From Selaginella tamariscina (Eukaryota > Streptophyta > Lycopodiopsida > Selaginellales > Selaginellaceae), in NCBI GenBank assembly GCA_003024785.1, contig PUQB01000222.1, forward strand, positions 460,161 to 524,160: a stretch of DNA of 64,000 nucleotides, in the 5' to 3' direction. The notes beneath the pieces were generated by a model. It searched no databases. It was not told the origin of the DNA and worked only from the letters and a program-made list of their open reading frames with translations. Positions 49,061 through 61,138 of this stretch are shown here, piece by piece. A program made the translations under genes and the position numbers. The stretch's first letter is position 1; each line of letters begins with the position of its first letter.

Positions 49061-50760
49061 GTTGTGGACTAAAGATGAAAGGGGACAAGAATATTGAATA
49101 GTACCAAATCTTGAAGTAGAATTTGTACAATTTGATAAAGAAATCTGAGATTGACCAGTAGGAAATGGGCAATTCCTGGGAATTGATGTTGTTCTTATCA
49201 CACAACTGGTTCCGATGTTGGCACATTACGGTCTTGTGTGATGAAAAACAAATTGTAGATACCTTGGGAGTTTGTATCGTCCGTCTTTGTCTTCTCCAAA
49301 CGTGCAGCTAACTTCAACTCTTACATCTAAACATAAATAAATTGTTTATATTTATATGAATGTCTATATTGAGTTCTTCACACCTCCGGAGTTAAAGAGC
49401 TACAATCTTGACAAACAACCATACCAGATTCGAAATTAGTAAGATTTGCTCTACTGCTCGCAATTAAAGCATGCTAATGCAAACAATAGAAGCAATTCTA
49501 ACTTTAGATTACCCATATTTTTGCCTTTAGAATGAGAACTGCAGTATATATTATATTCGAAAGATTGGTGAACAACGATAAAATGTTCGGTTGGAAACCT
49601 TAACCCGCGAATATTCGAGCAACATGGCACGAGCGAAAGTTACTTAATGGGTTTACCAACCTCAATAGTTAATAAACGTTTCTATACAAAGATGCTATTA
49701 CTGTCGTAAGCTTTCACTTTGACTTTTTTTTTCCACTTTATGAAGAATTTTGAGCATATGTACAGCATTTGATAACGACTATTCTTCCAGAGATTCGTTA
49801 AGTATTTTCATTGGATTTTTTTTTATTAAATTTTTAGAATATTATATACAATAATATTAACATATTCTTGTGTAGATTCCACGTCGTCATTCTGTGCATA
49901 TCAGCTAGCATGGCATTCCAATCGAGTCAAAGATGATCTGTATGCCCGTTCCGAGCATATGCAGAAAGCATAGCAGGTTTGACGTGCTTACACACACACT
50001 CGGCTTCCTCCAGATGTCCTTTCTTGTATAAGCAAGAGCATATCTTATATTCCTATAACAAAATTGTTTTATAATGTTTTTCAACATACAGCTGATTAAG
50101 AAGAGAGAACAACGTTGAAAAACATTAAACGTTGTATTAAGTGGATATTTTATTAAATTAAATTAAATTAACAGAATAATAGTCAGTTTCACTCAAGTTG
50201 AATTCTCTTTTTGATTGTATTATCATAATAAGGATCTCTTCGATGTGAGGCCTGTGAGATGTAATCTCATGGACCAGTGTCTACAACAAATGCCATTTTC
50301 GGGCAAATGCAACAAGCGGAGATGTCTTCAAAAGCATGCCTCTATTCAACTTGGTTTCCTGGACCTCACTGGTGGTGTTTTGATTCCATGCCTCAAAGAC
50401 CATGGAGTGCAATTTTTATAGCATTATGCCAAGCTAAAAATAAGAATATCTATAATATTCAAGGAATATTCTTAACCTTAAACCCTAATGGATAGGGTTG
50501 AACGTATTGTAGAAACAACTCATTTGAGCGATTAGTCTAGTGTACCTTTGAGTGATTAAAGTTTGTGCTTCTTTATGTTAAATTTGTCTTGCTTGTGTGT
50601 TTCTATGTGTGAATGTCAACATAATTATCACTCAGTCCACCAGTGCATTTATTTGGTGATTACCTCATTGATGAAATTTGTGATCGATATTGGCCCTTGT
50701 TATTACCACTTACATTGTTATGGATGTAATTACGAGTTGCCAGCTTGTTAATGCATAACA
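49061..50760. other. Intergenic DNA, no supported gene
   Basis: Scattered 60-70-codon ORFs only (for example 50215-50421), without recognisable motifs. Mean composition is AT-rich. Confidence 0.4.
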
Positions 50761-51060
50761 TACATAACCAAATAAGGCTAGTGGTCTATTCAATTATAAG
50801 TTCCATGCGGATAATGTTGTAAAGGGTCCAGTTGTTCACCTTGATTTAAAAAATTTAGCATCACATGAAAATGTACGAGGTTATACTTGATATGGTGGAT
50901 GTTGTTAACAAAAATTTTGAGATCCCTTTTTTTGAGATATGTATCTAAGTAGCTCACTAACTCGTCCATTACGTCAATATCCAGGTGAATACATGCAATG
51001 TTTTGGTTAAGCATAGTTTTATGAGGAGAATCATTCATTATAAAAGATCTTAGTGTTATT
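50760..51060 (-). pseudogene. Diverged fragment of the transposon's HAD-like gene outside copy C
   Basis: Minus-strand NDSPHKTMLNQNIACIHLDI…MDELVSYLDTYLKKRDL matches DDSPQKAMLNQNIACIHPIT…MDELVNYLDTCLRKKNL in copy C, in the same orientation, with many base changes and a small deletion. It lies left of C's terminal repeat, so it is not part of C. It could be a relic of an older related element, or of the host gene from which the domain came. Confidence 0.65.
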
Positions 51061-51715
51061 TACTATCCTCAACTAATTAATCTCCCATACAAGCCTTGTT
51101 TCTCTTTCCATTTGAAGAAGTATAATCATTATATAAAAGAAATTAATTAAATCTTTGGATGGAACATATTGGCATATCATAGAAGTTTGGCAGCACAAAG
51201 GGTATACCTTGATGACACAAGCTAAGTTTGTGCCAATGGAGGTGAAGGAGTTAAAAGACCTCTTTCTCTCATTAGTATGCTTGCCTCAACCTTACTTAAT
51301 TCATCATGGACTCGCCTTGCCCCATGTTTACTTTTAAGGATCCTAACTAGGGTGGTCTAACCACCAGCCCTAAGCCCTACCCAAGGGTGCCCCTAACTAG
51401 TTACTTGCCACGAGTAGTTATGGATCCAATCAAGAATTCATGAAGGAGAGTTTTTAAAAAGGTAAGTTTTACTTTCATTTAAAATTTTCTGAGGTATCTA
51501 ATAGTAATTGATTGAACCATCCTAATGCATTTAAAATGATTATTTCTCATTACACTCAACAATGTGGATAATAATAATCACCCTAGTAAAATAGTAAAAA
51601 AATTATGATAATTATGATTATCACCACAAGATAAGTAGGAGGATGGTATATGATGAGATTTTAATTACAGGGACTTTAGGAATAGTACCTTGATCTTGAC
51701 ATGTTATGTTGGGAT

Positions 51716-51742
51716 ATGCACGTTGTAACTAAAGTGGGCATG
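51716..51742. repeat. Left terminal inverted repeat, copy C
   Basis: 27 bp, starting ATGCACGTTGTAACTAAA, pairing with 25 of 27 bases at the right end of A and 24 of 27 at that of B. Similarity stops outside it. Confidence 0.8.
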
Positions 51743-52004
51743 ATACGTGAAAATGGGAATATAAAATAAATTACTAATTAATACTTAAGTTTTAATTATT
51801 AATTAATCATTTAATTAATATGTAATTAAGCCTTAAATATTAATTAATTAATTAATTAATCCTTCAATAACCTTACTTAGTAAGGAATATTCCTAAAATA
51901 TCTTAGAATATTCATATTATTCTAAAAATAGTTTACAATAATGAAGAAATACTATCAAACATAATTACAAATGAAATCATTTTCTTATCAACATGTTAAT
52001 TTTT

Positions 52005-53380
52005 TTATAAATACTTTCTTTCTATCATACAAAGAAATCTTTTCATTTTGTCTAAATCATCACTCTCCGGATTAATCAAATCATTTTGGTCAATATCTTG
52101 ATGTTGTTGCCACCACTTAACACTCTCACGAATGCAATTGGGAGTTGCCATCCTTGTTAATACATAAGATGTGATAGAGAAGGTCTGCATAAAGGCTCAT
52201 CTAAAAACTGACGTTCCTTAAGAATAATATTATAAAGCGCCCGGTTGCTATCCTTCATTTTATAAAATTCAATATCACGAGAAAGAAAAGCTTCAGGAAA
52301 TGTATGATACGGTGGATACTGCTCACAAAAATTTTCGAGATTCTTCTTTCTGAGGCACGTATCCAAGTAGTTCACTAGCTCATCCATGATATCGATATCA
52401 GAATATGGATCGAAAGTGATTGGATGAATACAAGCAATGTTTTGGTTGAGCATAGCCTTCTGAGGAGAGTCGTCTACTACTAAGATATGTGCATTCTTCG
52501 TTATCCTTAAGCGACTGATCTCCCCATGAGTCCCAATTATTCTTTCATTCTTGAAGAAGTATGGCTTGCTTTCCTTTCTATATTGTGAAATTCGAGAGGT
52601 TTATAACACATTCGCTGGTCAAAAATCCAATCTTTACGAATCACCTCTTCTGCAACACTACAATGTTTCTTAAGTAAACTCAACAGCGGTGTTAAGTTAT
52701 GAATCTGCATGCATGACCAAATCCCCACAAGCGCACCCATCTCCTTAAGCTTTTGAAAGAGACGATCCAACCCTGGACGAAAAATAATATCATATCGAAA
52801 TTTACCATGACAAGGAATGAAATCTCCTTGTTTGATTTCTGTTTTTCTATCCTCGGGCCTTTGTCGATGAAGCAGAACACCATTGACATCCAACAACACA
52901 ATATGGCCATGAGTAACGTGAGATAGCGTTGCCTCTTGAATACTTTGCAAATCACTTGTTTGCTCCCTTTCACATTTATCCGTTGCCACTATTTCGTTGC
53001 CTATCCCTTCATCATTTAATTGTACATCATCCTTACAAGATTCAGATATTGCATGCGCTGAAGAAATTGATTTCGGAACTGAAGCCAATAAAAATGATGA
53101 TGCAAAAACTGAAGTGGCCCCCATGGTAACGATGTTTTGAGCTGCATTATTATCCATTTCCTGCATGAACTCTGTCATTCTGACATGTGGCACAAAAAAT
53201 TGTCGCCAAACCCCTCTCTTACCTCATGGCAATGCTGAAAATCCATGTTCTCAATTATTTCATTACATCTGCAAAATGATAATTAGCTGACCTTAAAATT
53301 ATCAAGGTATATTATTTACCTTGTTAATGTGTGACCCATGTTTGAACTAAAAGCTTCATTAATCCTTGAGAATTTATTTT
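52005..53380 (-). CDS. HAD/FCP1-like phosphatase domain, probably the C-terminal part of the ParB/methyltransferase-like protein
   Basis: Minus strand: LLDVNGVLL (HAD motif I; FCP1 family usually LDLDxT), FRPGLDRLFQKLKEM, VGIWSCMQIHNLTPLL (motif II region), WIFDQRMCYK, then HILVVDDSP (motif III/IV) and YLDTCLRKKNL. This fits an NLI/FCP1-type HAD fold, a family that usually removes phosphate from proteins. The second motif-I acid is Asn here, so activity is doubtful. Exons 53320-53380 and 53223-53268, then one up to 53169, are joined by introns of about 51-53 bp. A further 101-bp intron (53381-53481) would join them in frame to the upstream gene. A one-base frame change lies near 52560; the stop is at 52157, and an open stretch to 52005 may be a last exon. 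The alternative is a separate gene starting at the Met near 53169. Confidence 0.6.
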
Positions 53381-53449
53381 CTGTACAAATATAAAAGAAA
53401 TATACAAAAATGCCTTATGTTACACTCATTTACAACTATTCATCACTTA

Positions 53450-56400
53450 TCAATTCATTATCAATTCTTCTTCGCTATTACCTTCTGAATGAGGCGAAGA
53501 AGGTCTAAGCCGCTTGTGAGATGGTTCAAGATCTTCTGCATCTTCTATTGATGTTTCCATGGGTCCTGGAGTGTGCGAATGTTCTGTACTCCTCGAGATA
53601 ACTTCCGGTCTAATATCTGATTGATGTTCGTTCTCAGACTCCGAGATTGAACCAGATTCACCTTCAGAGCTATCGCACTTATCTGGAGGGAACTTTCTCA
53701 AATACGCCTTTATGGAATCGTTGGGGTACTCAGTTGAGACCCAATCTATCCACTTGTTCAGGTCCTCAACCATGGTCTTATCCTTCTCAACGGCAAACAC
53801 ACATGTATGCCGAAGGTAACACTCCTTCAAGACGGACCCCCTAGTGCAGTAGTCAAAAACCCACGCATCACTGTGAGGACCCCTGATCAAGTTGACGATG
53901 CTCCGTGCCGCTTGACTTGTAATGTTTGGATAACGTACATTGCCGAATACGTCACTCATACCTATCGGTGTATCGGATGGAGGTTCAGGGCCGTTGGAGT
54001 GCAAACAGATGCCTGGCCAGTCATTTGGAAGCTTGAAATTGTTTGGCGCATTCCTAACAACCAAGTGAACAACAGTATCAATGCACTTGGGATTAGCATC
54101 GTTCATATAAAATCCTGTCCAACGATGTCTATTCTTCTTGGCGAAGGCGAAGGCAAAAGTATCGGTGACATGAGCAAGAATCAAGAAATAAATACCTGAA
54201 AAAGTAGGTATCAGTGAAGAGCGCAAGCATGAATTCAATAATAAATACCTTCTATGTATATGCTTGCACGGCTAAGTTTCTCCACCAGATCCTCTAGTGC
54301 CCTATCTGTCGAAAGATTTTTTGACACCCGCCGATCCATCACGAACAATTGAAACGGTTTCCTACAAGCAGTGATGTTACCCCATAAAGTCTCCGAATCT
54401 AACAACAAACATCTGTAGGGCTTGTCGTGATTCGTAGCATCCTCCTTTATAAGGTTCAATTCGGTTCTCCGCTGCTGAAGGACTGCCATAAGAGAAGGCG
54501 TCATCCCAATGTTCTCCTTTTTGGCGTTGGCGTGCAATAGATTCTTGCCTAGATCTTCCGATTGGTTCACCCATTCGACAAGCATATCATCGTTCGTCAC
54601 ATGCAAATATTTGCTAACCTCTTCATATGTTGAAGTCGAGGTCCAACCCAGTTTGTGGCAGTGTATTCCCAACCACTCCTTGAAATGCCTGACCGTCTTC
54701 AACTCCATTGCCTTGAGATGAAAAGGAGAGGTTGGGCTGCTGTTATTGATTTGTAGTTTGCCATCGATCACCAAATCAGCCAAGACTTCCATCTCCTCCA
54801 TCGTTGTTCCATTTAAAGGCTTCAACCATGTGAGCTTGAAATCGTTGTCTACATCCTTTGTAGATTGAACAGACTTAGCCTTCGGCGTCTTACTGGGTTT
54901 CTTTGCAGACTTTTCTGAGGGCTCCCCTTCACTTGTCTGCTTCTTCTTCAGTGTTCCTTTTGAAAAGGATTCCATAATCCCCAACCATTTGGCAAAGATC
55001 CTATCTTCGGGGCAAGAAATCAACATCATCAGAAATGATGTTTCCTTCCCGCCCACCTGGGCAAAATCAACTGCTGCAATTTCTTCAACTCTCTGAGGAA
55101 AAAGACAGATTAATATACCGGCGAGATAAATCCCGCCCAAACAATTTGCTTACCCGGTATTCCGCAGATTGTGTATTCCCTGCGGTAGCTCTTTGTGGTC
55201 GCTGAAGAGATTCCCACACGGCTCGCGTGTGTTTAAACTTCTCCCATATTTTGCTGTTGTAGTGGTTGGTGTCGGCAGCGTCCCATTCCGCCGATAACTT
55301 ATGGTACTGCTCGATTGTGAGATTCGGCTTAGCTAAAAACGCCGATCTTTTTGTCAGCTTCTCACGGGTATGCTCGGAAAGTTTTGTTGCCATCGTTCCT
55401 TTGTTGTGTTCTTCGAGAAGTCGTTGGGCTGCCGTTATTGTGTGCTGGCCACTAATGATGTAGTACTTGATAGATCTTTTATTCTCCGTCTGAATCTTCA
55501 TGAGTTGTTCTGGTGTTGTGATCCAGACTTTGTCAGCACCCTTCCTTCTTTCATAGTATGGACACAAAACAGCATTATGTGGAACGGTATAAGAATTGTC
55601 GTCCTTCATCTTCTCCATGAGCTCAGCTACACGTTCCTGGTTGAGTGGCCTGTAATTGAAGTTTGGGTTGACGCTGCAATATTTAACCCTACAAGGATAA
55701 ATCTTATCATCCAACATCATTTCCTTGTGACTTATTGCAGCATGAGATGCCACAGGTGCAGCTGACAAAACGATTGATGATTTTCTTTTGCGATCCGAAT
55801 CAACATGTGTGATCCCCGACTGCAGCTGTTCTAGTGTTCTCGGCACACTGCTCCAGCTCCCGAAGCTTCCTAAGCAAATTGAACGTGATCTGTAGAGAAC
55901 CTGAGACCGAGCCACCTTCTCAATCTCCCTTATGATGTCGCTGTGTTCTTCTTCAATGTCAAGAGGGAAGATTGCTCCACTTGCTGATTTTCTGTATTGT
56001 GAAACAATATCTCCTGACAATACACCTACTCGATGAGTCTGAAGATCTTCGAAGTAGACATCCAGATGGATCCCCTCCATAGATGGGCTTTCGTTGAGTT
56101 GAAGAAGAACTCCAAGGTCAACATCATTAGTGAACACGTGAACGTCATTATCCACAAGTCGACAAAACCACCCGAGATTAATGTTGTAACTGACGACCTC
56201 TGGATCCGAGAACGTGACATTGGATGGAACAAGGCATATCTGTCGAGCATCGTCCAATCTGGGTTCGCAGCCTGCTTTCGGGTGCTTGACTAGCGAATCA
56301 ACTTTCCATTGTTTTGCTTGTCCATGAGATGTGACAGAGGTTAATTTGACAGCAGCCATGGTTGCTCCAATGCGCTTCCCATTTATCTTAAAATATGGCC

Positions 56401-56594
56401 AAGTTGATTCCAGAATCCCCCTGCCCATCTCTTCTCCTGCTCTTGACTTTAATGTCACCTCAATTCCACATCTGAATACAAAAATGATTAGTTCAAGTAT
56501 CCGAGTATAACAGATTTTATTTTAATTCTTACCCAGAATTTGACGACGACTCCATACTAATGACTCGATCTCCTTGTTTGATCAAATCGTCCTT
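53450..56594 (-). CDS. ParB-like / DNA-methyltransferase-like protein gene (best copy)
   Basis: Exons on the minus strand: 56533-56594, 55154-56471, 54249-55092 and 53450-54195. All joins are in frame with GT-AG introns of 53-61 bp, giving about 990 residues. The ParB/Srx-fold-like domain is at about 275-380: CSVNPNFNYRPLNQERVAEL, then YYIISGQHTITAAQRLL in place of the usual Y-x-I-x-G-x-x-R-x-x-A. A basic KKPSKTPK linker lies near 530. From about 690 to 900 the order is that of N4/N6-adenine/cytosine methyltransferases: RCLLLD, then YPNITSQAARSIVNLIRG (like the usual HPTQKP…LI), then FDYCTRGSVL and CVFAVEKDK (like DPFAGSGT and IGIExD). The catalytic D/S-PP-Y/W motif is not evident. ParB-methyltransferase fusions are common in phages and bacterial mobile elements. 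The C-terminus is acidic (EGESGSISESENE). A further upstream exon is expected, because 56594 is preceded by an acceptor. Confidence 0.7.
55120..55137. promoter_or_regulatory. Solitary degenerate palindrome inside an intron
   Basis: GGCGAGATAAATCCCGCC lies in the 61-bp intron 55093-55153 of the ParB-like gene. The same intron carries it in A (295-312) and B (16551-16568). Confidence 0.7.
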
Positions 56595-56697
56595 CTGCAA
56601 AATAATACACTATAAATATAAATTATATAAAAACGCACACACACTTGTATAAACCCGAATATACAAAAATAATACACAGAGAGAAGTAGACGTAATT

Positions 56698-56784
56698 AAC
56701 TGTCCGAAGCTCACATTTGTGTTAGTGCAAAAGAAAGATAACATTTCGTTTTAGAACCACCACAAATGTGAGCTCTGGACAGTT
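56698..56784. repeat. Hairpin with 24-nt arms, copy C
   Basis: Arms 56698-56721 and 56761-56784 with a 39-nt loop, as in copy A. It lies about 100 bp upstream of the first recognised exon of the minus-strand gene. Confidence 0.75.
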
Positions 56785-56892
56785 TTACATAGATTCCTAG
56801 CTTTTACTCGAAATAATATGAAGATGATAAAAGTAAATAAAATGAGATATGCAACTTATATATACTAATACACATATATATTCACATGGAAG

Positions 56893-58437
56893 GTGCGGCG
56901 GGATTAATCTCGCCACCCCTTCAATGCCTCCTGAAAGAGTGGGCGGGATTAATCTCGCCACCTTTCTGGAGGCCTTGAACGGGAGTGCGGAATTAATCTT
57001 GCCACCCTTCTCGGTCTCAGAGAGAACTGGGCAGGATTTATTTCTCACACCCCTTCAGTGACTCCAGAAAGGAGGCGGGATTAATCTCGCCCACCATGTA
57101 AGGGATGGTTAAATGAATCTCGCCACCCTTCCCAGTCCCCTCCATTGGTATGTTGTAAACCTTCTACGTCTTAGACAGAAACGTTTGGGATTGGTCCAAC
57201 TCACCAATGGAGGAAAAAGGGAAGGGTGGCGAGATTCATTTCTCCAACAGGCATTGAAGACTCGGCGGGATTAATCCCGCCGCCCAGGGCCTTCACTCGT
57301 CCCTATGCGGCGGGATTAATCCCGCCGGACGCCAATTCCCTGCGCGGAATCGGGCGGGATTAATCCCGCCGCCTAGGCACTTCAGGCAGGCCAATGGCGG
57401 CGGGATAATCCCGCCCGATTCGCAGGGCATTGGCGTCGGCGGGATTAATCCCGCCTCCCAGGCCCTTCACTCGGGCCTTAGTCGGCGGGATTAATCCCGC
57501 CGAACGCCAATGCCCTGTGCGAAATCTTGCGGGATTAATCCCGCCGCCTAGGCCCTTCAGGCAGGCCAATGGCGGCGGGATAAATCCCGCCCGATTCCGC
57601 GCAGGGCATGCGTACGCGGCGGGATTAATCCCGCCCACCATGTAAGGGATGGTGAAATTAATCCCACCACCCTTCTCGGTTCCCTCCATTGGTATTTTGT
57701 AAACCTTCTCCGTCTCAGACAGAGTTAGTCGGGATTGATTCAACATACCAATGGGGTAATGAAGGTTCGGAGATTAATCTCGCCACCGGGTAATGAAGGT
57801 TCGGAGGCTAATCCCGCCGCCCTCTCGTAAATCATGCGCTCACACATATATATTGGCTGCGGCATTTTTGAACAGGGATGGGTGGGGGCGGGATTAATCC
57901 CGCCGCCCAGGGAATTCACGCAGGACATGAACGGCGGGATTAATCCCGCCGCCCTCCGCGAAGGGCATGAGCGTGGGGCCGGATAATCCCGCCGTTCATG
58001 TCCTGCGTGAATTCCCTGGGCGGCGGGATTAATCCCGCCGCTCTACGACAAACCGAAGAGCGGCGGGATTAATCCTGCCGCCCATTCCCTGTAAATGCCC
58101 TCGGAATCCGGCGGGATTAATCCCGCCCATTAGAACCTTCACACAGGCCATTGCCGGCGAGATAAATCCCGCCGCATTCCGCGCAGGGCATGGATGAGCG
58201 GCGGGATTAATCCCGCCGCCGAGGCCCCTCACGCAGGCTATGGGCGGCGGGATTAATCCCGCCGCTCTTCGGTTTGTCGTAGAGCGGCGGGATTAATCCC
58301 GCCGCCCATAGCCTGCGTGAAGGGCCTCGGCGGCGGGATTAATCCCGCCGCTCACCCATGCCTGAAGGGCCTCGGCGGCGGGATTAATCCCGCCGCCATG
58401 GCCCCAACTATATAGCGGCGGGATTAATCCCGCCGCT
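56893..58437. repeat. Palindrome cluster 1, copy C
   Basis: Same family and general order as A, with an extra inverted block at about 58200-58400. There GAGGCC…GCAGGCTATGGGCGG and its reverse complement flank a unit containing CTCTTCGGTTTGTCGTAGAG, so the cluster also forms a palindrome at a scale of about 170 bp. Confidence 0.95.
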
Positions 58438-58449
58438 CGAGGGGCTTAG

Positions 58450-59123
58450 CGAGATAAAAACACACACATATATATGTGTGTGTGTGTATATATATGTATG
58501 TATGTATGTATGTATAGGAGTGTACGTGTGTGTGCAAGAGATAGATAAATAAATAAACTTATACAGTACTGGTACACCTAATATATGTGTGTACATAGGT
58601 ATATATATGTGTGTATATGTATATCGTGTGTATGCGTGTGAGCGAAACAAATAAAATCATACAGATAAACAAACACACACACACACATATATATATACAC
58701 AGGAGTGTGCGTGTGTGTGCAAAGATAAAACTAATAAATAAATAAAATTATACAGATAAACACACACATATATATGTGTGTATATAGATATATAATCTAT
58801 AGAGAAAGAGAGAGTCTGTGAATATATAAGCATATATATAAACTAGTGTTGTATGTATGTATATATGTATATAGGTATATATATATGTGTATATGTATAT
58901 TGTGTGTATGCGTGTGTGAGCGAAACAAATAAAATCATACAGATAAACAAACACACACACACACACATATACATACACAGGAGTGTGCGTGTGTGTGCGA
59001 GAGATAAAACTAATAAATAAATAAAATTATACAGATAAACACACATATATATATGTGTGTATATTATGAATATATAAGCATATATATAAACTAGTGTTGT
59101 ATACTATTTGTTAATATGCATTG

Positions 59124-59178
<55 letters not shown>

Positions 59179-59286
59179 GTGTGTGTGTGTGTGTGTGTGT
59201 AAAGCAGTGCGCGTGTGTGTGGGAGAGATAGATCAATAAAAAAAAATTTACAGATACTGGTACACATATATATATATATATATATA

Positions 59287-59332
<46 letters not shown>

Positions 59333-59590
59333 GCAAGATCAATAAAAAAAATTTACAGATACTGGTACACATAATATATGTATGTATATATGTATATAGG
59401 TATATATATATATATATGTGTATATGTATATCGTGTGTATGCGTGTGTGAGCGAAACAAATAAATCATACAGACACATATACATACACAGGAGTGTGCGT
59501 GTGTGTGCGAGAGATAAAACTAAGAAAAAAAATTATACGCACACTCCTATACATATATACATACATACACACACACACACACACAGATCT
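58450..59590. repeat. TA/TG/CA microsatellite field, copy C
   Basis: Collinear with 3540-4620 of copy A. (TA)n and (TG)n tracts are longer here (59126-59200, 59268-59330), as expected of microsatellite drift after transposition. Confidence 0.85.
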
Positions 59591-59619
59591 CACCTGTGTG
59601 CACAGCCGCCGCCGCCGAT

Positions 59620-60480
59620 TTCACAGCCGCCGCCTCTTGAAACCCTAAGAATATACCTAAACCCTAAAGGAATTAAATATATATATCAACCCTAATAGAA
59701 TATTCCTTCTGAGAATATACTTAAACCCTAAAAAGAATAAAATATAGATTCGCCCTAAACGAATATTCTTTCATTATATTATTAGCGCGTGCGTGTGTGT
59801 GGTGTATCACATACACCTCAAAAATATAAATCATGCAGGGATTTAACATGTGTGTGTCCATGAGAGTGTTAAAGTTTCATGTGTACACATTGCATATATT
59901 AATACACATAATATATACATACACACGTGTATACACACAGACATACACACATATTACATGGGTTTAGGGTTTAGGGTTTAGGGTTTTGGATTTAGGATGG
60001 ATCATGCATGGTGTGTATGTATGAGAGAAGAGAGAGTGTTGAAAAATTATTTTTGTACACATTGCATATATTAGTACACATATATACTTACACATATTAT
60101 ACACAGATATACATACATAGTATATGAGAGAAGAGAGACAGTACATATTAATATGGATCATGCATGGTGTGTATTATACACACAGACATACATACATATT
60201 AGTACATAATATTAGAGAGACCGAGTACATATTATAGATCATGCATGGTGTGTATGTTTGAGAGAAGAGAGACAGTACATATTAACATGGATCATGCATG
60301 GTGTGTATGTATGAGAGAAGACAGAAAGTACACATATATACATACAGAGTACACATATATACATGCACACGTGTATACACACAGACATACATACATATTA
60401 CATGAGTAAATTCATTGTGTTACATATTAGGGTTTAGGGTTTAGGGTTTAGGTTTAGGGGGTTTAGGGTTTGCTCCCAAC
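59620..60480. repeat. AAACCCTAA boxes, telomere-type repeats and GATCATGCATGG repeats, copy C
   Basis: Counterpart of 4650-5580. TTTAGGG runs lie at about 59960-59985 and 60427-60470; the second is longer than in A and includes imperfect units. Confidence 0.8.
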
Positions 60481-60739
60481 AAGCTTAATATAAATATTAC
60501 ACATGTAAATTCAATGTGTTACATATACACAGATTGAGTACATATATCATACATGCGTTGAACATGATGTTTTCAATAAAGAAGCAACATATTTCTTCAG
60601 TTTGGTTTAGGGTTGTGCATGTGTGTGCATATGTGTTTTTGTAAGTTCTTGTAATGCGTGTGTAAATTTATGATTGTGTTTATATATGTGTGCAAAACAA
60701 ACATCGAATAATTAAGAAAATAAAATTAATAAACACACT

Positions 60740-61138
60740 AGGAACATATTTTAAATTATACATAATAATATATGATTTTATCTAATATATAGCCATATAT
60801 AGTTTTAATAATATATATTAATTTAATATTGATAAAAAGGTTTAACATTGAAATATTCTTGAAATAATAAGAAATTAATTGAGAAAATCCCATTAATATA
60901 TACAAATGTAAATTAAGTACTCAAATAATTAACTAAATTAATTATCATAATCATGTTTAATATTGGAATATTCTTGGAATAATAAGAAAATAATAAAGAA
61001 TATCCCATTAATATAAAGAAGATTAATTACTCAAGTAATTAAGGAAATGATATTAATATATATATTATTAAAACTATATATGACTATATATTAGATAAAA
61101 TGATGTATTATTATGTATAATTTAAAATATGTTCATAG
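60740..61138. repeat. AT-rich inverted duplication, copy C
   Basis: Arms at about 60740-60823 and 61052-61138, the same structure as at 5839-6238 in A. The surrounding 60.5-61.65 kb is non-coding. Confidence 0.75.

Noticed and set aside
48859-49226. Proline-rich or threonine-rich protein on the minus strand
   Set aside because: Produced by a GGT/GGC trinucleotide tract. No supporting exon, start or neighbouring conserved sequence.
51155-51337. 60-codon ORF left of copy C (MDGTYWHIIEVWQHKGY…)
   Set aside because: Reads plausibly but has no recognised relatives and overlaps the border of the HAD-fragment relic. Left unannotated.
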